A stretch of DNA of 64,000 bases from Periconia sp. R9002 (GCA_023627715.1 JAMAHW010000011.1:124001-188000), one strand, 5' to 3'. Shown: positions 1 through 11,800, numbered from the stretch's first letter. Numbers and translations: made by a program. Notes: generated by a model from the letters alone, not told the origin.

Positions 1-1225
1 CTTTCACTTCCTTTCTGTTCCTCTCGGGCGATGTATCGTTACTGGTGGTTTCCGAGCCGGAACTGCTAGCGGTCCTCCCAAAACCTAGCGATGCAAAGCT
101 CGAGTAGATTGAATTAGCGAGCACAGATGCAGTAGTCGCTTTGTCTTCCCGCGTCTCGCGGTCCTTATCTTCTGTTTCTGATAGAGGTGCCAAAGAGGAT
201 GATCGAGAGCCTAAGGACGTTGGCGTTCCCAATGAGGAGGATGAATCGGGCTGCTCTATGGACTTCCCAGCTTCCCCGTCTATATTGGTTGGCGTTTTGC
301 GTTCCTGCTCTTGTTCCTGTTCTGCCTTTTCTCTCTCCTCTCCTTGCAATGTCTCTTCCAGTTGCTGCCCGAATAGAAGATTGAAGATGACCACAAACAA
401 GACTTCTTCCGTACTTCTATCCTTCACAACGAATCGTAACGCGTGCGTCTTATCATCAATATATCTCACCACCGAGATGGAAAACCCCGGTATTCTCAAC
501 GCAAAGTTTGCAAAGTCGAGGTAAGGGTTGAAAAAATCAGCTTGATACAACCGGCCAGCTTCAAACACAAAATTCTCTCTCTTTTTCTCATCCAAGAAGA
601 ACTTGCGCCTCTTGGATGTTTTCGCTGGAACGTGTTGGTCGGCGCGGATACGCTGCCCACTCCCATGAGCCCCCTCTTCAATAACGCCCATCATCTCCCC
701 GTCATGCGTTTTGAGCTGTTGTTCCGCGGAAACTTCTGAAGTATGCTCGCCGATTCGAAACCCAAAAAATGAAGACAAGCCAGGTCCATACAGATAGGGT
801 TTATCTGAATAGGGATCCGAGTATACACCCGGGTCTAGAATTGTGGTGACAATTTTCATGGCATACCTAAATCCTGGGGGCAACCGATCTCTTATTGAGT
901 GGTCAAAATCGAACCCTGTGACCAGATCGTTGCCTTTTATGTCCCGTTTTGGAATGAAGGAGAACCCTATTGAATAGCGGTCTGAGGTGTGAAGCGGGTG
1001 CGAAAAATAATCTGATGTAGATGGCGATCCCCGTGGGAGTCCGTGATAATCGCGTATCTTTACTTTGAGGTAGCATGTCATGAGGTCATTTTCGATAACA
1101 TGCGCATCGTCGCCGTTGACGGCGACTTCCTTGTGCGTCGATGTGTCATATGACGATCCCGCTGTAACTCGAAGTAGGTACTTGTCGCGAGCTGGGTCAA
1201 CAACTCCGCCTTCTGAGCCTTTCAT
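1..1225 (-). CDS. DUF1769 / UPF0590 family protein, C-terminus off the left edge
   Basis: The reading frame is open from the ATG at 1225 to the window edge, so the C-terminus is missing. I recognise the fungal DUF1769 (UPF0590) family by an ordered set of signatures: DKYLLRVTAG near residue 15, RDYHGLPRGSPSTS, YSIGFSFIPK, GFDFDHSIRDRLPPGF, LDPGVYSDPYSDKPYLYGP, then FEAGRLYQADFFNPYLDF and ALRFVVKDR. The end present here is a hydrophilic, Ser/Glu-rich low-complexity tail. No biochemical role is established for the family to my knowledge, and I see no catalytic motif. The start is uncertain: the frame is open upstream of the ATG, reading LDFAPLLRVI, behind a possible 3' splice site, so a short 5' exon could exist. 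The next gene on the same strand ends 463 nt upstream. Confidence 0.8.
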   Translation of the reverse strand, partial: MKGSEGGVVDPARDKYLLRVTAGSSYDTSTHKEVAVNGDDAHVIENDLMTCYLKVKIRDYHGLPRGSPSTSDYFSHPLHTSDRYSIGFSFIPKRDIKGNDLVTGFDFDHSIRDRLPPGFRYAMKIVTTILDPGVYSDPYSDKPYLYGPGLSSFFGFRIGEHTSEVSAEQQLKTHDGEMMGVIEEGAHGSGQRIRADQHVPAKTSKRRKFFLDEKKRENFVFEAGRLYQADFFNPYLDFANFALRIPGFSISVVRYIDDKTHALRFVVKDRSTEEVLFVVIFNLLFGQQLEETLQGEEREKAEQEQEQERKTPTNIDGEAGKSIEQPDSSSSLGTPTSLGSRSSSLAPLSETEDKDRETREDKATTASVLANSIYSSFASLGFGRTASSSGSETTSNDTSPERNRKEVK

Positions 1226-1688
1226 GATGACTCGTAAGAGGGGAGCAAAATCGAGCTGAGGCCTAGAAAAATGATGAAGGAGTAAGAAAGACTGCGCAAG
1301 GAACAAAACAAGGCGGCACAGTATTAAGGTAGTAGATTTGCATGTGAAGGTTGTGCAAAGCAACGGGGCAACATGGAATGGAGTGGTGTTTCTTGGGTGG
1401 GGGCAGCCTTATATTTGAAGGGGCAAAGCTTATTGCTAGCCTTAGTTTAGAAGTCGATAGATCTCTACTTATAACCACACATGGTTTACGATAAGCGCAA
1501 ACGTATGCTGCCGCGTGTTGAGTTTCGGGCGTCTGTCAAGTTCATTGCTGGAGATGACGACAGGGATGGCATTAGGGCCAATAGACGGGCACTGTGGCGC
1601 CGTTAGCGTGGCTGTGCAAGGTTACTCCACCATCAACGCCATCTTAGAGCATTCTCAGGATGAAATAAAATTGGGTATTAACTAGCAT
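1226..1688. other. Intergenic: promoter side of the DUF1769 gene and 3' flank of GPI16
   Basis: 463 nt. I see no coding potential that resembles a protein family. The short minus-strand frame at 1263-1478 has no recognisable content. Confidence 0.5.
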
Positions 1689-3494
1689 CTAAGACTTCTT
1701 GAATCGCCCCGTGAGCCTGGCCATTTTATTCTGTAGAACGGATTTGAAACCACCCGTCTGGGGAGCCTCGTCTGCAGCCACGAAGCGCCTGACGAGTAGA
1801 TTGAAAATATTTCCAAAGCCAAGCGCCATCACTGTGCTCGTTAAAATGATGACGTTATACGGCATACTGAAATCCGGGGTTGGAAGCGACAGCAGCAAAG
1901 GAGTTGTTCGTAGGTAGATGCCCTTTCTATCGCCGGACAGGTTGGGCGAAAGAATGCGAATGACGGCTGGTGCAGCATCAAAGCCGCGGTTCGCATCTGG
2001 CGGGTATTCCGTGTAGCGTAATATGGCTTTCTCAAAGTCGTACGTGAGCGTCAGTGTTGAGGCAGGCGGGATCACCATTCGAATCTCCAGATGGGATCCT
2101 CGCTGTCTGTCTAGAGCCGGTCGGTAAAACGTTTCTTTAATGGGATTCTCAGTCGTGGTGTCTACGTGTGCGCGTAACGTATGTAAATACGGTCTCATGA
2201 ACCAGGGTAGTGATTCTAGATAGACAAACTCCACTGCATCAGTGGATGAAGGGTTCTTGATGACAGACTGCGCGCTTCCGCGCTCTTGACCATGACCGTT
2301 GATCTGGCGAGAGGCAGAGAGCGGTGGCTCTGGGAGAACGAGACCAGTCGTCATCTTTTGCTCTGGCAAGACAAGGTCAAAATCCGAACCGACCGGCAGT
2401 TGGTAACACCGGACGGTATCCGATAACGTTTTGGATTCAGTAAACTGCCCCTCAGTTTCCACTTGGACGATTCGTTCTGGTGGGGTGTTGAGGCACAGGG
2501 TTTCTGATCCTTCACCTGTCTCTGTAAGTGGGCAGGCGCCCTTAAGGTGCCTTCCAAAAATTTCCTTGAGGCTCCACGAGGGTTCTGCACCGCTATTGAA
2601 GGGATAGCAAGTGTCTTCTGCATTGTAGTATTTGGAAGTATCACACTCAATCTCTTCGATAGGTGGTGGCCGGGGTATAGGGTTGTCCTGGGGGCGTTTG
2701 GACCTGACCACATCCAGTACCATGTCTACGCTCTGATCCATCTCTAACAAACAATCCTGGCCTCGTCCGTCGCATACAGGCCTCACATCGATGGCCATAG
2801 TTTGGAAAGAGGCATCAAACAGCTTATGCCCATCGAGTAAACTTGATATACCCGCCTTGCCTTTACATGGAAGTAGCTTGAGGAAAGGGGTCAGGTTCTC
2901 GGTGCACACAACCTCGTGAGGCAGAGTACCGTGAAGCAGGTGCAAATTCGAAGCATTCCGATGATCACCCTCAGGTTCGAAAGCCATGACGGGGCGGATC
3001 GTCCTGGTAGCATCGATAAAGTTCAAGGAAGCGCAGAACAGGCCGGACAGCGAATTGACTAGAGTCTGCCATCGCGTGAAAGCCCTACGCCGTATTAGAT
3101 TATGGTCGGGACTGGCAGATGAGTAGAGCATCTATGCGTACTCATCATCGTTATCCGCTTCAATCCACGCCCACAGCTCCACGCCATTGCCTCCTTCTCT
3201 GGCGCCATGCGAGGGCCGCTGTCCCCAGCTTTCAGCATCCCAACGGCCCACACTGAACCTCAAGTGCAGCTCTTTCGTGTGAGCATGCTGGAGTATCTGG
3301 CCGAGCGATCGCGGGAAGTAACGGAAATTCTGCTGCTCGAATGCGATCGAGCTCTCGTTGCTTCGGAAGTTGAACGAGGCGAGGAGGGTCGATTGAGGGA
3401 GCGGGCGGAGGAGGAGGCGCTCGTGGTAATCTGAACTTGCAAAAGAACACGCTAGAAATGCACTGAACAAGAAGAAGGAAAAGAAGGACAGCAT
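1689..3494 (-). CDS. GPI16: GPI transamidase subunit Gpi16 / PIG-T
   Basis: Component of the ER GPI-transamidase complex, which moves preassembled GPI anchors onto proteins after removing their C-terminal signal; PIG-T is the subunit disulfide-linked to the catalytic Gpi8/PIG-K. Two exons, 3142-3494 and 1689-3084, joined across a 57-nt intron (3085-3141, GTACGC...GTAG, branch-like CTAAT) give 582 residues. Reading straight through meets an in-frame TAG just inside the intron; splicing restores VELWAWIEADNDDEAF followed by SLSGLFCASLNFID, a family hallmark. Residues 1-20 are a hydrophobic signal peptide. CTENLTPFLKLLPCKGKAGI and LLDGHKLFDASFQ are highly conserved blocks. A single membrane helix lies at about 525-548, followed by a short basic cytosolic tail, which is the type I topology of the family. 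Divergent from LUC7 with 252 bp between start codons. Confidence 0.96.
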
Positions 3495-3746
3495 TGCAAC
3501 ATGGCAGCACCAGCCGAACGCTTGATGATTGTATATACTGTTGTTATGCCACTTGGCGGGGGACAGATGTAATTGGCCGGGAGTACGTCTGATTGGTCAA
3601 GAGTCGCTTAATAATATCACGTGGCTCTACTGGCGTCGCGACTTTCATCTCAACTTCTTTGCCGCGCGCAGATGCACGTACACACGTCTTGTTCGGTACC
3701 GATCTAGCTTTCAACCCAGGAATAGCAGCATTACAAGGCTTTCAAC
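3495..3746. promoter_or_regulatory. Divergent promoter GPI16 / LUC7 with CCAAT boxes and an E-box
   Basis: 252 bp between the two start codons. Two ATTGG pentamers (CCAAT boxes on the minus strand) lie at 3572-3576 and 3592-3596, and a CACGTG hexamer at 3619-3624. CCAAT is the binding site of the HAP/CBF complex and CACGTG of bHLH factors; occupancy here is inference. Confidence 0.45.
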
Positions 3747-4717
3747 ATGGCCGCTGCCGAGCATCGCAGGCTGCTCGGTAAGTAAATCCCAGGCTTTGTT
3801 GCCTTACCCTCGATGAATGTGTCGCCCACTAACATACCGTAGAGCAGCTCATGGGCCAGTCGTCTATGACCGGGAGTGACCAGCGCGCACCTCAACTAAG
3901 CATCACCGACCCCAAAGTCTGCCGCTCCTATCTTGTTGGGCATTGCCCCCACGACCTATTTACGAACACCAAGCAGGACTTCGGTCCTTGCCCCAAGATT
4001 CATAGCGATGCGCTCAAGGCTGAATATGAGGAGGCGCCCAAGGAACTAAAACACAAGTGGGGTTTTGATTTCGATTACTTGCGCGATATGCAGAAGCATG
4101 TGCAGGAGTGCAATCACCGTATTGAAATCTCCCAGCGCAGACTCGAGAAAACACCCGATGAGATCAGGCAGACCAAAGCAATGGTGTGTACAATATCACT
4201 TTTTTATCAAAGACCCTTTACTGACAACTTCCAGTTGGAACTAATTAAAGAGCTCGAAACATCTATCGAATCCGGCCTGCTCGAAATCCAAATCATGGGC
4301 GAGGAGGGTCAGGTCAATATGGCCGTCGCGGAGATGTACAAGGTGCAGGTGAAGCAGGCTGAGAAGGCCGAAGTGGAGAAAAATCTCCGAAACATTTCCG
4401 AGACAGGCGGCCCCTCTGGGCATCAAAAACTTCAAGTCTGCGACGTGTGCGGTGCCTATCTCAGTCGCCTCGATAATGACCGTCGTTTGGCTGATCATTT
4501 TTACGGAAAAATGCACTTGGGATATGCACAAATGCGCAAGTCTTACGAAGAACTACAGAAGAGCACAAAGGGGCGTCATCCCCCTCACCGCGACTCATAC
4601 GGTGGCGACGATTCCAATGGATACCGCGGAAACTCGGGTGGTTGGGGAGGAGGTGGTGGTGGTTTTGGCGGTGGTCGAGGAGGCCGGCGTGGACGTGGCA
4701 GACGGGGCGGATGGTGA
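3747..4717 (+). CDS. LUC7: U1 snRNP-associated splicing factor Luc7
   Basis: Luc7 is a U1 snRNP component that helps select 5' splice sites. Exons 3747-3777, 3843-4183 and 4235-4717 give 284 residues. The tiny first exon supplies MAAAEHRRLL, and splicing makes the family N-terminus with EQLMG; the ATG at 3851 would lose it. The CCCH-type finger is in the segment beginning SITDPKVCRSYLVGHCPHDL, with Cys and His continuing through GPCPKIHSD. A coiled coil follows, with ESGLLEIQIMGEEG. The C2H2-type finger is at CDVCGAYLSRLDNDRR...H...H. The tail is Gly/Arg-rich rather than the long RS tail of metazoan LUC7L proteins. The second intron (4184-4234, 51 nt) is a multiple of three without a stop, so its retention would add 17 residues in the coiled-coil region. 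Confidence 0.95.
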
Positions 4718-5472
4718 ACCAGGTGTGTGGACGATATTTTTCAAAAGTTCGACTTACTCTTGCATCTTTCGACACCAATCAGTCCAACGACTTTAGGCGC
4801 GGATACCCAGACGCGGTATCGACCGACGTCTACAACAAAATCGCTGGCTGTTGCCCAGTGTTAGCTGAGCCGCGGTGTTACTCTTGACTCAAGCGGAGCG
4901 ATTGTGGCTCGTCTCGGTATGATACCATGTACAACAAGAAGCAATGCTTCCTCAGCAGAACGAGCTTCGGACGCTATGTTGCTGCTCATTAGTCCAGTCC
5001 AATCCAGACATGTACGCTACACCATGATGTCATTAATGATGCTTCTAACGATGATCAAGGGATGTGCTTAGACGTATGAATCCGTGCCATGGTGCTCTCA
5101 GCAGGTGAAAGGTGAGTGCACACATCCACCCTCAGCTTAGTAGAGCCCTGGTGCAACCTCGTGGATGTACTCGAAAACCTTCGTGATGTTTGCACCCTGT
5201 GAATTGGTGTCACCGTTTCCGGTCTTGGAAAAACCTATACCCCCGTTCTGGTGACTTGTAGTTAAATATGCTCTGTGTAAGAGCAATGCAGGGCAGACTA
5301 AACCGATGATTATGGCGTGGCCAGATGTATGTCTCTCTTGTTTGCCGAGACACATGCTCTTTCCTGTCCAAACTCGTAATGCAAGGGCTAAACGCCAATA
5401 TAACACCTTATCTGTCTCCATATCTATTCTTCCACTCCCACAGTGATTCCTAGCTACGACAATACGTTCGCC
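4718..5472. other. Intergenic: LUC7 3' flank and protease promoter
   Basis: 755 nt. A minus-strand frame at 5137-5421 could encode 94 residues ending TKVFEYIHEVAPGLY, but it matches nothing I recognise and has no clear splice or promoter support, so I do not call a gene. Confidence 0.5.
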
Positions 5473-7236
5473 ATGCTTAATATAGTTCTCCTTTTCTCTA
5501 TCATCACTTCATACTTTACACACATTGAAGGCCTCGAGCAGAGGAGCCCATCTCGTGTTACAGGTAAGCATTCCATATCACAAGAGCACTGACGCTTAAA
5601 CAAATCCAGTAACCAAACATGTCCTTCCTCTCGTCGCAGCACCGTATGCCCATCCCCATCCCGTCCCTTCGTCCTCCAAATTCCTCGATAAGCGCTTCCT
5701 CAGGACTCCAGTCATCCTACCCCCAAACCCTATGCTTCACAATGCCGACAAAACCCCAGTCTCCAATATCCAGAGCGACGTCGGCACCCTCGGGGGCCGT
5801 GTATACATGACGAATATCAGTATCGGCGGCTTGGGGTACAGTGTCATCATCGACACCGGCAGTTCCGACACATGGTTAGCATCATCCACCTTCCAATGCG
5901 TGTCCAAATACACCACCAGCGTGATCCCACGAGAGAAGTGTGGCTTTGGTGCCCTCTACGATAAAGATAAGAGCGGTACGTTTGTCGGGATCCCGACTCA
6001 CCGATTCGCGACCAGCTACACGGATGGCGAGTTTCTCTCGGGCGAGCTAGGAACGGAAGAGTTGAGCATTGGTGGTATAGATGAAGATATGGTGAAGGTT
6101 AATCAGACCATCGGTGTCGTCGAGCGAGGGTACTGGAATGGCGATGGGATTAGTAGCGGGCTTATTGGGTTGGCTTACTCTGGACTGGTTAGCCATGGGA
6201 GAGAGTTGGGGTATACGAGTTTTATATTCACGTTGTGAGTGCCATTTTTTCGCTCACCTATACCCCACAGCGCTGAGGGGAAGGCACCGAGCAACCAGTA
6301 CACCCTCGTTGCAACACGACAAGAGAAAAGAATTAAGCAATGCTGATACATCAAACTAGATTCCAAAACACAACCCTCCCCCCAGTCTTCAGCCTCGCTC
6401 TCAGTAGACCGACAGACGCAAACCCAGCAGCGGGTGGTCTCCTCGCCATCGGCGGTATACCCGATATCAAACACGACGAAGACTTCGTCACGGTACCTAT
6501 CCGACCCTTATACGCGAAGAACTACGCCTTATACGCGATCAAAGTCGATGGTTTCGATATCCAACCTCCTCCTCCTCTAAACCTATCCCGTAACGCCGGA
6601 TCGAACCCAGAATCTTCTGACACCACACCATCTCCCTCCTCCTCCTCCTCCTCCTCCTCACCAACACCCCGCCACTCCCACCCACCCACATCCTCAAACC
6701 CCACCCGCTCTCCCCGTCCCAAATCCCCAACCACATCCCCACACAACACCCCCCGCCAAGTCCTCCGCCCCCCCAACGCGGACCCAAACTCCACCATCAT
6801 CTTCGCCCCCAACCTAACCATGGTAATCGACTCAGGCACAACCCTCCTCTACATCCCCGACGACATCGCCGAGCGCATCGCCTCCCTCTTCATCCCGCCC
6901 GCCATCTACGCCGTCGACACAAACACATACCTCGTCCCGTGCTCTGCGTCCCCGCCGCGCATCGGCGTCGTCATCGCTGGGCGGAGTTTCTACGTGCACG
7001 CGGACGATTTGATGAATCGGGCGCCGGGGGCGGTTGGGGGTGGGGGTGTTGTGTGGGTGGGTGAGGATGGGGGGATGAGTGAGGGGAAGGGTGGCGGGGG
7101 GTTGTTGTGTACGGTTGCCGTGCAGAGGATGGGGGGTGGGGATGCGGTGCTTGGGGATAGTTGGTTGAAGAATGTTCTTGCGGTTTTTGATTTGGGGAGG
7201 AATGAGATGAGGTTTTCGGGGAGGGAGGAATACTGA
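5473..7236 (+). CDS. Secreted pepsin-like aspartic protease (peptidase family A1) with Ser/Pro-rich insertion
   Basis: Exons 5473-5563, 5610-6234 and 6360-7236 give 530 residues. Residues 1-20 form a hydrophobic signal peptide, followed by a short propeptide with a basic LDKRF site, a candidate Kex2-type cleavage point. The two catalytic motifs are DTGSSDTW with Asp near residue 112 and DSGTTLLY with Asp near 396; both are intact. The 284-residue spacing exceeds what is usual in pepsins because of an insertion of about 80 residues at roughly 306-384, almost entirely Ser, Pro and Thr with a run of eight Ser. I see no C-terminal membrane segment or GPI signal, so secretion as a soluble enzyme is the simple reading. 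The second intron uses GTGAGT and ACTAG and restores LFQNTTLPPVFSLAL. The substrate is unknown. The 3' part of the gene is strongly G-biased on the coding strand and the insertion strongly C-biased. Confidence 0.9.
6625..6661. repeat. CCT/TCC triplet run inside the protease gene
   Basis: A (CCT)n-like trinucleotide run that encodes the poly-Ser core of the protease insertion. Replication slippage could change its length in frame. Confidence 0.8.
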
Positions 7237-8817
7237 GTTGAAGGGGAGGGTTTTGTGTGATGGGTTTGGAGGGAGGTTGGTGTTTGATTAGGTTAATTCT
7301 CTTCAGTGGTGTTTGTTGCGTTATTATACAGAATTTTTGACTCGAATGGCAATGGGTACCACATTCAATGATTCACAGTCTACATAAGGCAAGAGACTAA
7401 AGCGTTGTTGTTCGTACGATCTAACGCTCCTGACTAACTCAACTGCCCCAGTGTCGATGAAGGGGGTATGATCAGGGCGACTGACTACATGTATCGAGAA
7501 GAAGATACCCGCTGAGATCAGCATGACTATAGAAATGGGAACGAACATTGCTGTGACGAACTCAGTATTATACGGTCGAAGAGTACCACCACGAGTGTGG
7601 GTGCTACCAAGAGGGAATGTATTACGCAGAATGATATACCCGGAATGAGGAGCACGGTCGGTACTTTGGAAAAAACAAGACGTTATCGGCGTACGAGGAG
7701 ACCGTTGTTAAGATGGTTGCAGTCACGCTGATGTAGCGTGAGTATGTATGCTCGAGGAAGAGGACACAAAAATATCCATCAAGACATTGGGAGGCTAGAA
7801 TCATAATTTAGTGGTTAGAAAGAGGTACACAACGGAGCGTATCTTTCAAAAAGAAAAAAAAAATCAGAGCAAGCGCACCTTCTTTTCAAATATCTTATTG
7901 ACATGGTGGAAAAATAGGGTCAACGTACATGCATCAATCGAACGTGGCGTAGCATTGCGACGAAGCGAGCCCAACTTGAATGCTTCTTTCGTCTCCACCA
8001 TTCCATTTCCTTGCTTTCTTGCTCTATACGAAAGAAGGGAAGGGGGGCTAGATCAAAGCGCAACGACAAAAACCCGGAAGACTGACGGTATACACGTGTG
8101 CAAGCAACGTACCGGTGTGGAATATTAAGAATCGAAAAACCCCTCCCCCCCAAAAAATAATAATAATAATAAAGTAGTAATAACAATCATCTAAAAATCG
8201 AAGAAGAGTTCAGGAATGCTTGTGGTGGTCATGCCCCATAAATCCGTCCGTATACGTCCGTTGAATCATGTCTAAACAGGGAGAGAGAGAAAAGGACAAG
8301 AAAAAGAGCAAAAAGTCATCATCGATTTCCTTTTCTTTTTCCCATGTCCAAAGTTGAAAAACGAAACAAAAAGAGGAGAAACGTGTATATGCGTCGTCAT
8401 GTATTGCGTGCGCGCTTTGCTGAAAAAAAAGTGTGGGAAAAAACCTCCAATGTACAGAAAGTAAAACCTTGACTCTTTGATAGAGTCCACCGTCCACCAG
8501 ATCCAGCCGGCCGACCCAAAAAAAAAGTGGGGAGGAAGAACAATAGACATCATCAATTTTCATGCAACAGGGAAATGTATGACTCGTTCGGGAATGGAGA
8601 GAAGCAACACCTGCACAGCAAGTGAGCGACGGTCTAGAAGCGTTCCTGATCATCTCCTGCTTCTATTGAATTTGGGTATGTATTCGAATCGGCGCTGGAT
8701 AGTTGACACGCTGTGAACACACCATGATCAACGCAGGTTAAACACGTGGCTGCAACATCTACACAAGGCTTTGATGTGTTGGCTTCCTTTGTAAGAATAA
8801 AATTTTTATCGAAGTGT
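7237..8817. other. Intergenic between convergent protease and phytochrome genes
   Basis: 1.58 kb holding both 3' flanks. Two short minus-strand frames (7324-7548 and 7622-7804) each have hydrophobic stretches, but they have no recognisable family and no convincing junction. From about 8140 to 8540 the DNA is A-rich low complexity, including a short TAA run at 8156-8172. Nothing else is seen. Confidence 0.5.
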
Positions 8818-11800
8818 TCACGTGGGTTCGGTAGGCGCATCGAATGAAGGCTTCCCGGGCGACTCTGGGGCTGGCTCGTTGGCAGGTTCAGAAATAGCAG
8901 CAGGCTCGCCTTCGCCTTCGTAATGCACTCTCTTTGCGTTGTTCTCCGTCGGAGTCGATGGTCTGGACGCGCCACCTTCAGGTATTGTCTTTGACGCTTC
9001 ACCTTCTGCAGGGGGCTGCTCATCAGAATGCGCAAGTTGTTGAGCTGCGACGGAAGACTTCAACGCCGTCGGTTCGCCAGAGGGCTTTGTGTCTACATCC
9101 TGAGAACTCTCCTGACCCATAGTAAACCAGCCTCCCTGTTCCCACTGGCCATGCTGATACAGGCAATCCCTTCGAATATCTGCATCTACGATGCCAGCCA
9201 TCAAGTGATTGAGACGTTGGAAAGCAATGGGTTTGAGTATCCATGCATCAAACCCGGCGTCAATGTACTCTTGTCGCTTCTTTTCCAGCAAAGACGCGGA
9301 GACGGCAATGATCGGTATTCTGCCATTGTGCGCAGCGCGTGGAGAATATATGTTGGAATGTGTTTTCTCGTAGGACCGAATCATTTTAGTGGCAGTGAGA
9401 CCATCGACTATAGGCATCTGTATTCAAGTCAGTTCTGATACTTGAAATGCCAAGGCATTGGCACAAACCTGCATATCCATCAAGACAACATCGAAGTCTT
9501 TTGGATGGTCACCAAACGCCCCGGCGCATTCCTCACCATTCACGGTAAGATACACGCTGTGCCCAAGTTTTTCAAGGCGCTTTTTGATGATTCTGTTGTT
9601 GAGTGGATCGTCTTCGGCCACGAGAACGCGCATGTGATCTGACGACAAAGATTCCAAAGCACCTGACGTTTCCACATTACCCTCAGGTTCACCGGTCGTC
9701 TCTCCCAATATCTTCCCACTCTTCGGCTGCGATTCAACGGGTGAGCCGACCTCATCTGGCATCTTCAACGCGCGAAGCGGAGTTCCTGAGAAAGCTATGC
9801 TTTCTTCACCGGGCACGCGAGTCTCCAAGGATCTCGTATGCGGTGGCCCAGGAATTGACTCACTTTTCGAATCCAGACTGTTGGATGATCGTTGAGATAC
9901 GGCACTTCCCTGAGGCTCCATGCTATGGCGCTTCGTGAGACTGGGCCGTTTTGAACGCGGACTTGCACTCCGTGTACTTGCGGGTTTCGGCTCGATCAAA
10001 TGAGGTTCCTGGATTGCTTCTATCAACCGATCCACATCACTTCTCGCACTTGAACCACTCTTGAAACTTGTAAGACTTTTTTTACTGTTAAGACTCTCCA
10101 TGCTTAGCTTTCGAACCAACGAGGAGTTGCTGCCATCGGAATTGCGCCGCCTAATATTGGGAGCAACCAACGTGCGCTCACCATCACTGGGAAGATTGCC
10201 TGGGGAACCGAGCTGCATGGGATTGGTGTCTTCCGAACCATCTGCCCGTGGGGTACTATGGTTGGACTCGGAGTCAGGAACATCAAAGGGAAACTGCACA
10301 ACGAACCGGGAGCCTTTGCCCTCCTCAGATTTCAATCGCAGCTGACCATTCATATTCCTGACAATGCGAGCTACAACGGCAAGGCCAAGCCCTAGTGCTG
10401 TCTTGTCATTCGACTCTGCCACTTTTTTCGGATCCGGAAGCAGAGCATCTTCGACCGAAGTTGCAGGTTCCGAGTGTACCTGCTCCAGATCGTTGAACAA
10501 TTGGTCGAGTTTCTTTGAACTCATACCGACTCCTGAATCCGTGATGGCCACTTCGATTTCGATACGATCTGGGCTTGGCCTCGATGCCGCGTACATTTCC
10601 ACCTTTACACCTCCCTGTGTTGTGTTTTGTATGGCGTTGGCAGTTATGTTCGATATCACTTGACGCACCCTGCGTTGGTCTCCCATACAATACCGAGGAA
10701 GCCCCGGATGCTCTATGACTTCATAGGCAATGTTCTTCCGCTTCGCATCACCATTGAACATGTCCGTAGCTTCCTTGAGAGTTGCAGATAGCTCAAAAGA
10801 TTCTCCCTTGATGAGAGCGCCTCCTTCCTCAGTCTTGGTGAGATCCAGCAGATCATTGATGACGTAAATGAGCGACTTGGACGCTGAATGGGACCGCGAG
10901 AGGTTCTCACGAGTTTCGTTGTCCAACGAGCCCTCGAGTGCAATCTCAAGATAGTTGATGATGGCGTTGAGCGGGGTACGAACTTCGTGCGCTGAATTTG
11001 CAAGCAGTAGACGCGTGAGCTGGCTGCTCTGCACTGCTGCTTCCTTTTGCCTCCAGACTTCGATGAACTTGCCATATACGAGACAGAGCACCGCCGCCGT
11101 CTCAATTTCCTCTTCGCTCCACTCCCGGCTCTTGCCGACGACCGTCTCACGCCAAGTTTTGAAGCTCTTCCTTGGTTCCAGGTAGCCGGTAGTCCCTTCT
11201 TTGATGTACTTTTCATATGGATTACCAGCCCAATTGACCTCTTTTAGCTGGCCTTTCCTGAAGAAAACAATGAAATCTTCGCCACCGGCTGACAAGGGTA
11301 CAACAAGCATGCCTGCTACCACCTGAAATCCGGGCTGATACCGCAAATCGGGAAAATCCAACGCAATATCCTGTGAAGTCATGACAGAGGTGATTTTCCT
11401 CATGCGGAGATATTCCAAGAGAGCCAACGCTTCCTGGGAATTTTCCAGCTGACCCAGGATTTTTGTCTCGTCGTGTATAGACAGCAAGCCAAAGTCAGCG
11501 TCGAATAGTTTCAAAAGGTCGTCGGAAGATGCAATGATGTAACCAGAGGGGTTGTGTTGGGTGGGTACAGTATTAATGAGCTTTCTGGCCTGTAATCGAG
11601 ATGCATATGAGAGCCTCTCGATGTTCCTGGACGCGGAATCGCCCACTAGACGACACATTTTGCGAATGGGAAAAGACACACGCATACCTCGAGGACCGTA
11701 CGAGTGACACGCTATAAGACCCCAGAGCTCGTTGAAAGCATTGATGGAGATCGACATGGATGATCGCACAGCCATGTTTGCGAGGTATTTGAGATGTATA

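Noticed and set aside
3085..3141. In-frame TAG that seems to split GPI16 into two genes
   Set aside because: It lies inside a standard 57-nt GT-AG intron with a branch-like CTAAT; splicing restores a conserved block, so the gene is intact.
5137..5421. 94-residue minus-strand frame ending EVAPGLY
   Set aside because: No recognisable domain, and no convincing promoter or splice structure. It may be a relic of a small gene but cannot be supported.
7324..7804. Two hydrophobic minus-strand frames between the protease and the phytochrome
   Set aside because: No junction joins them in one frame convincingly, and neither resembles a known family.
9418..9468. Stop codon that seems to separate the phytochrome kinase from its receiver domain
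   Set aside because: A 51-nt intron with good ends joins LMDMQ directly to MPIVDG, reconstituting the receiver active site; this is one protein.
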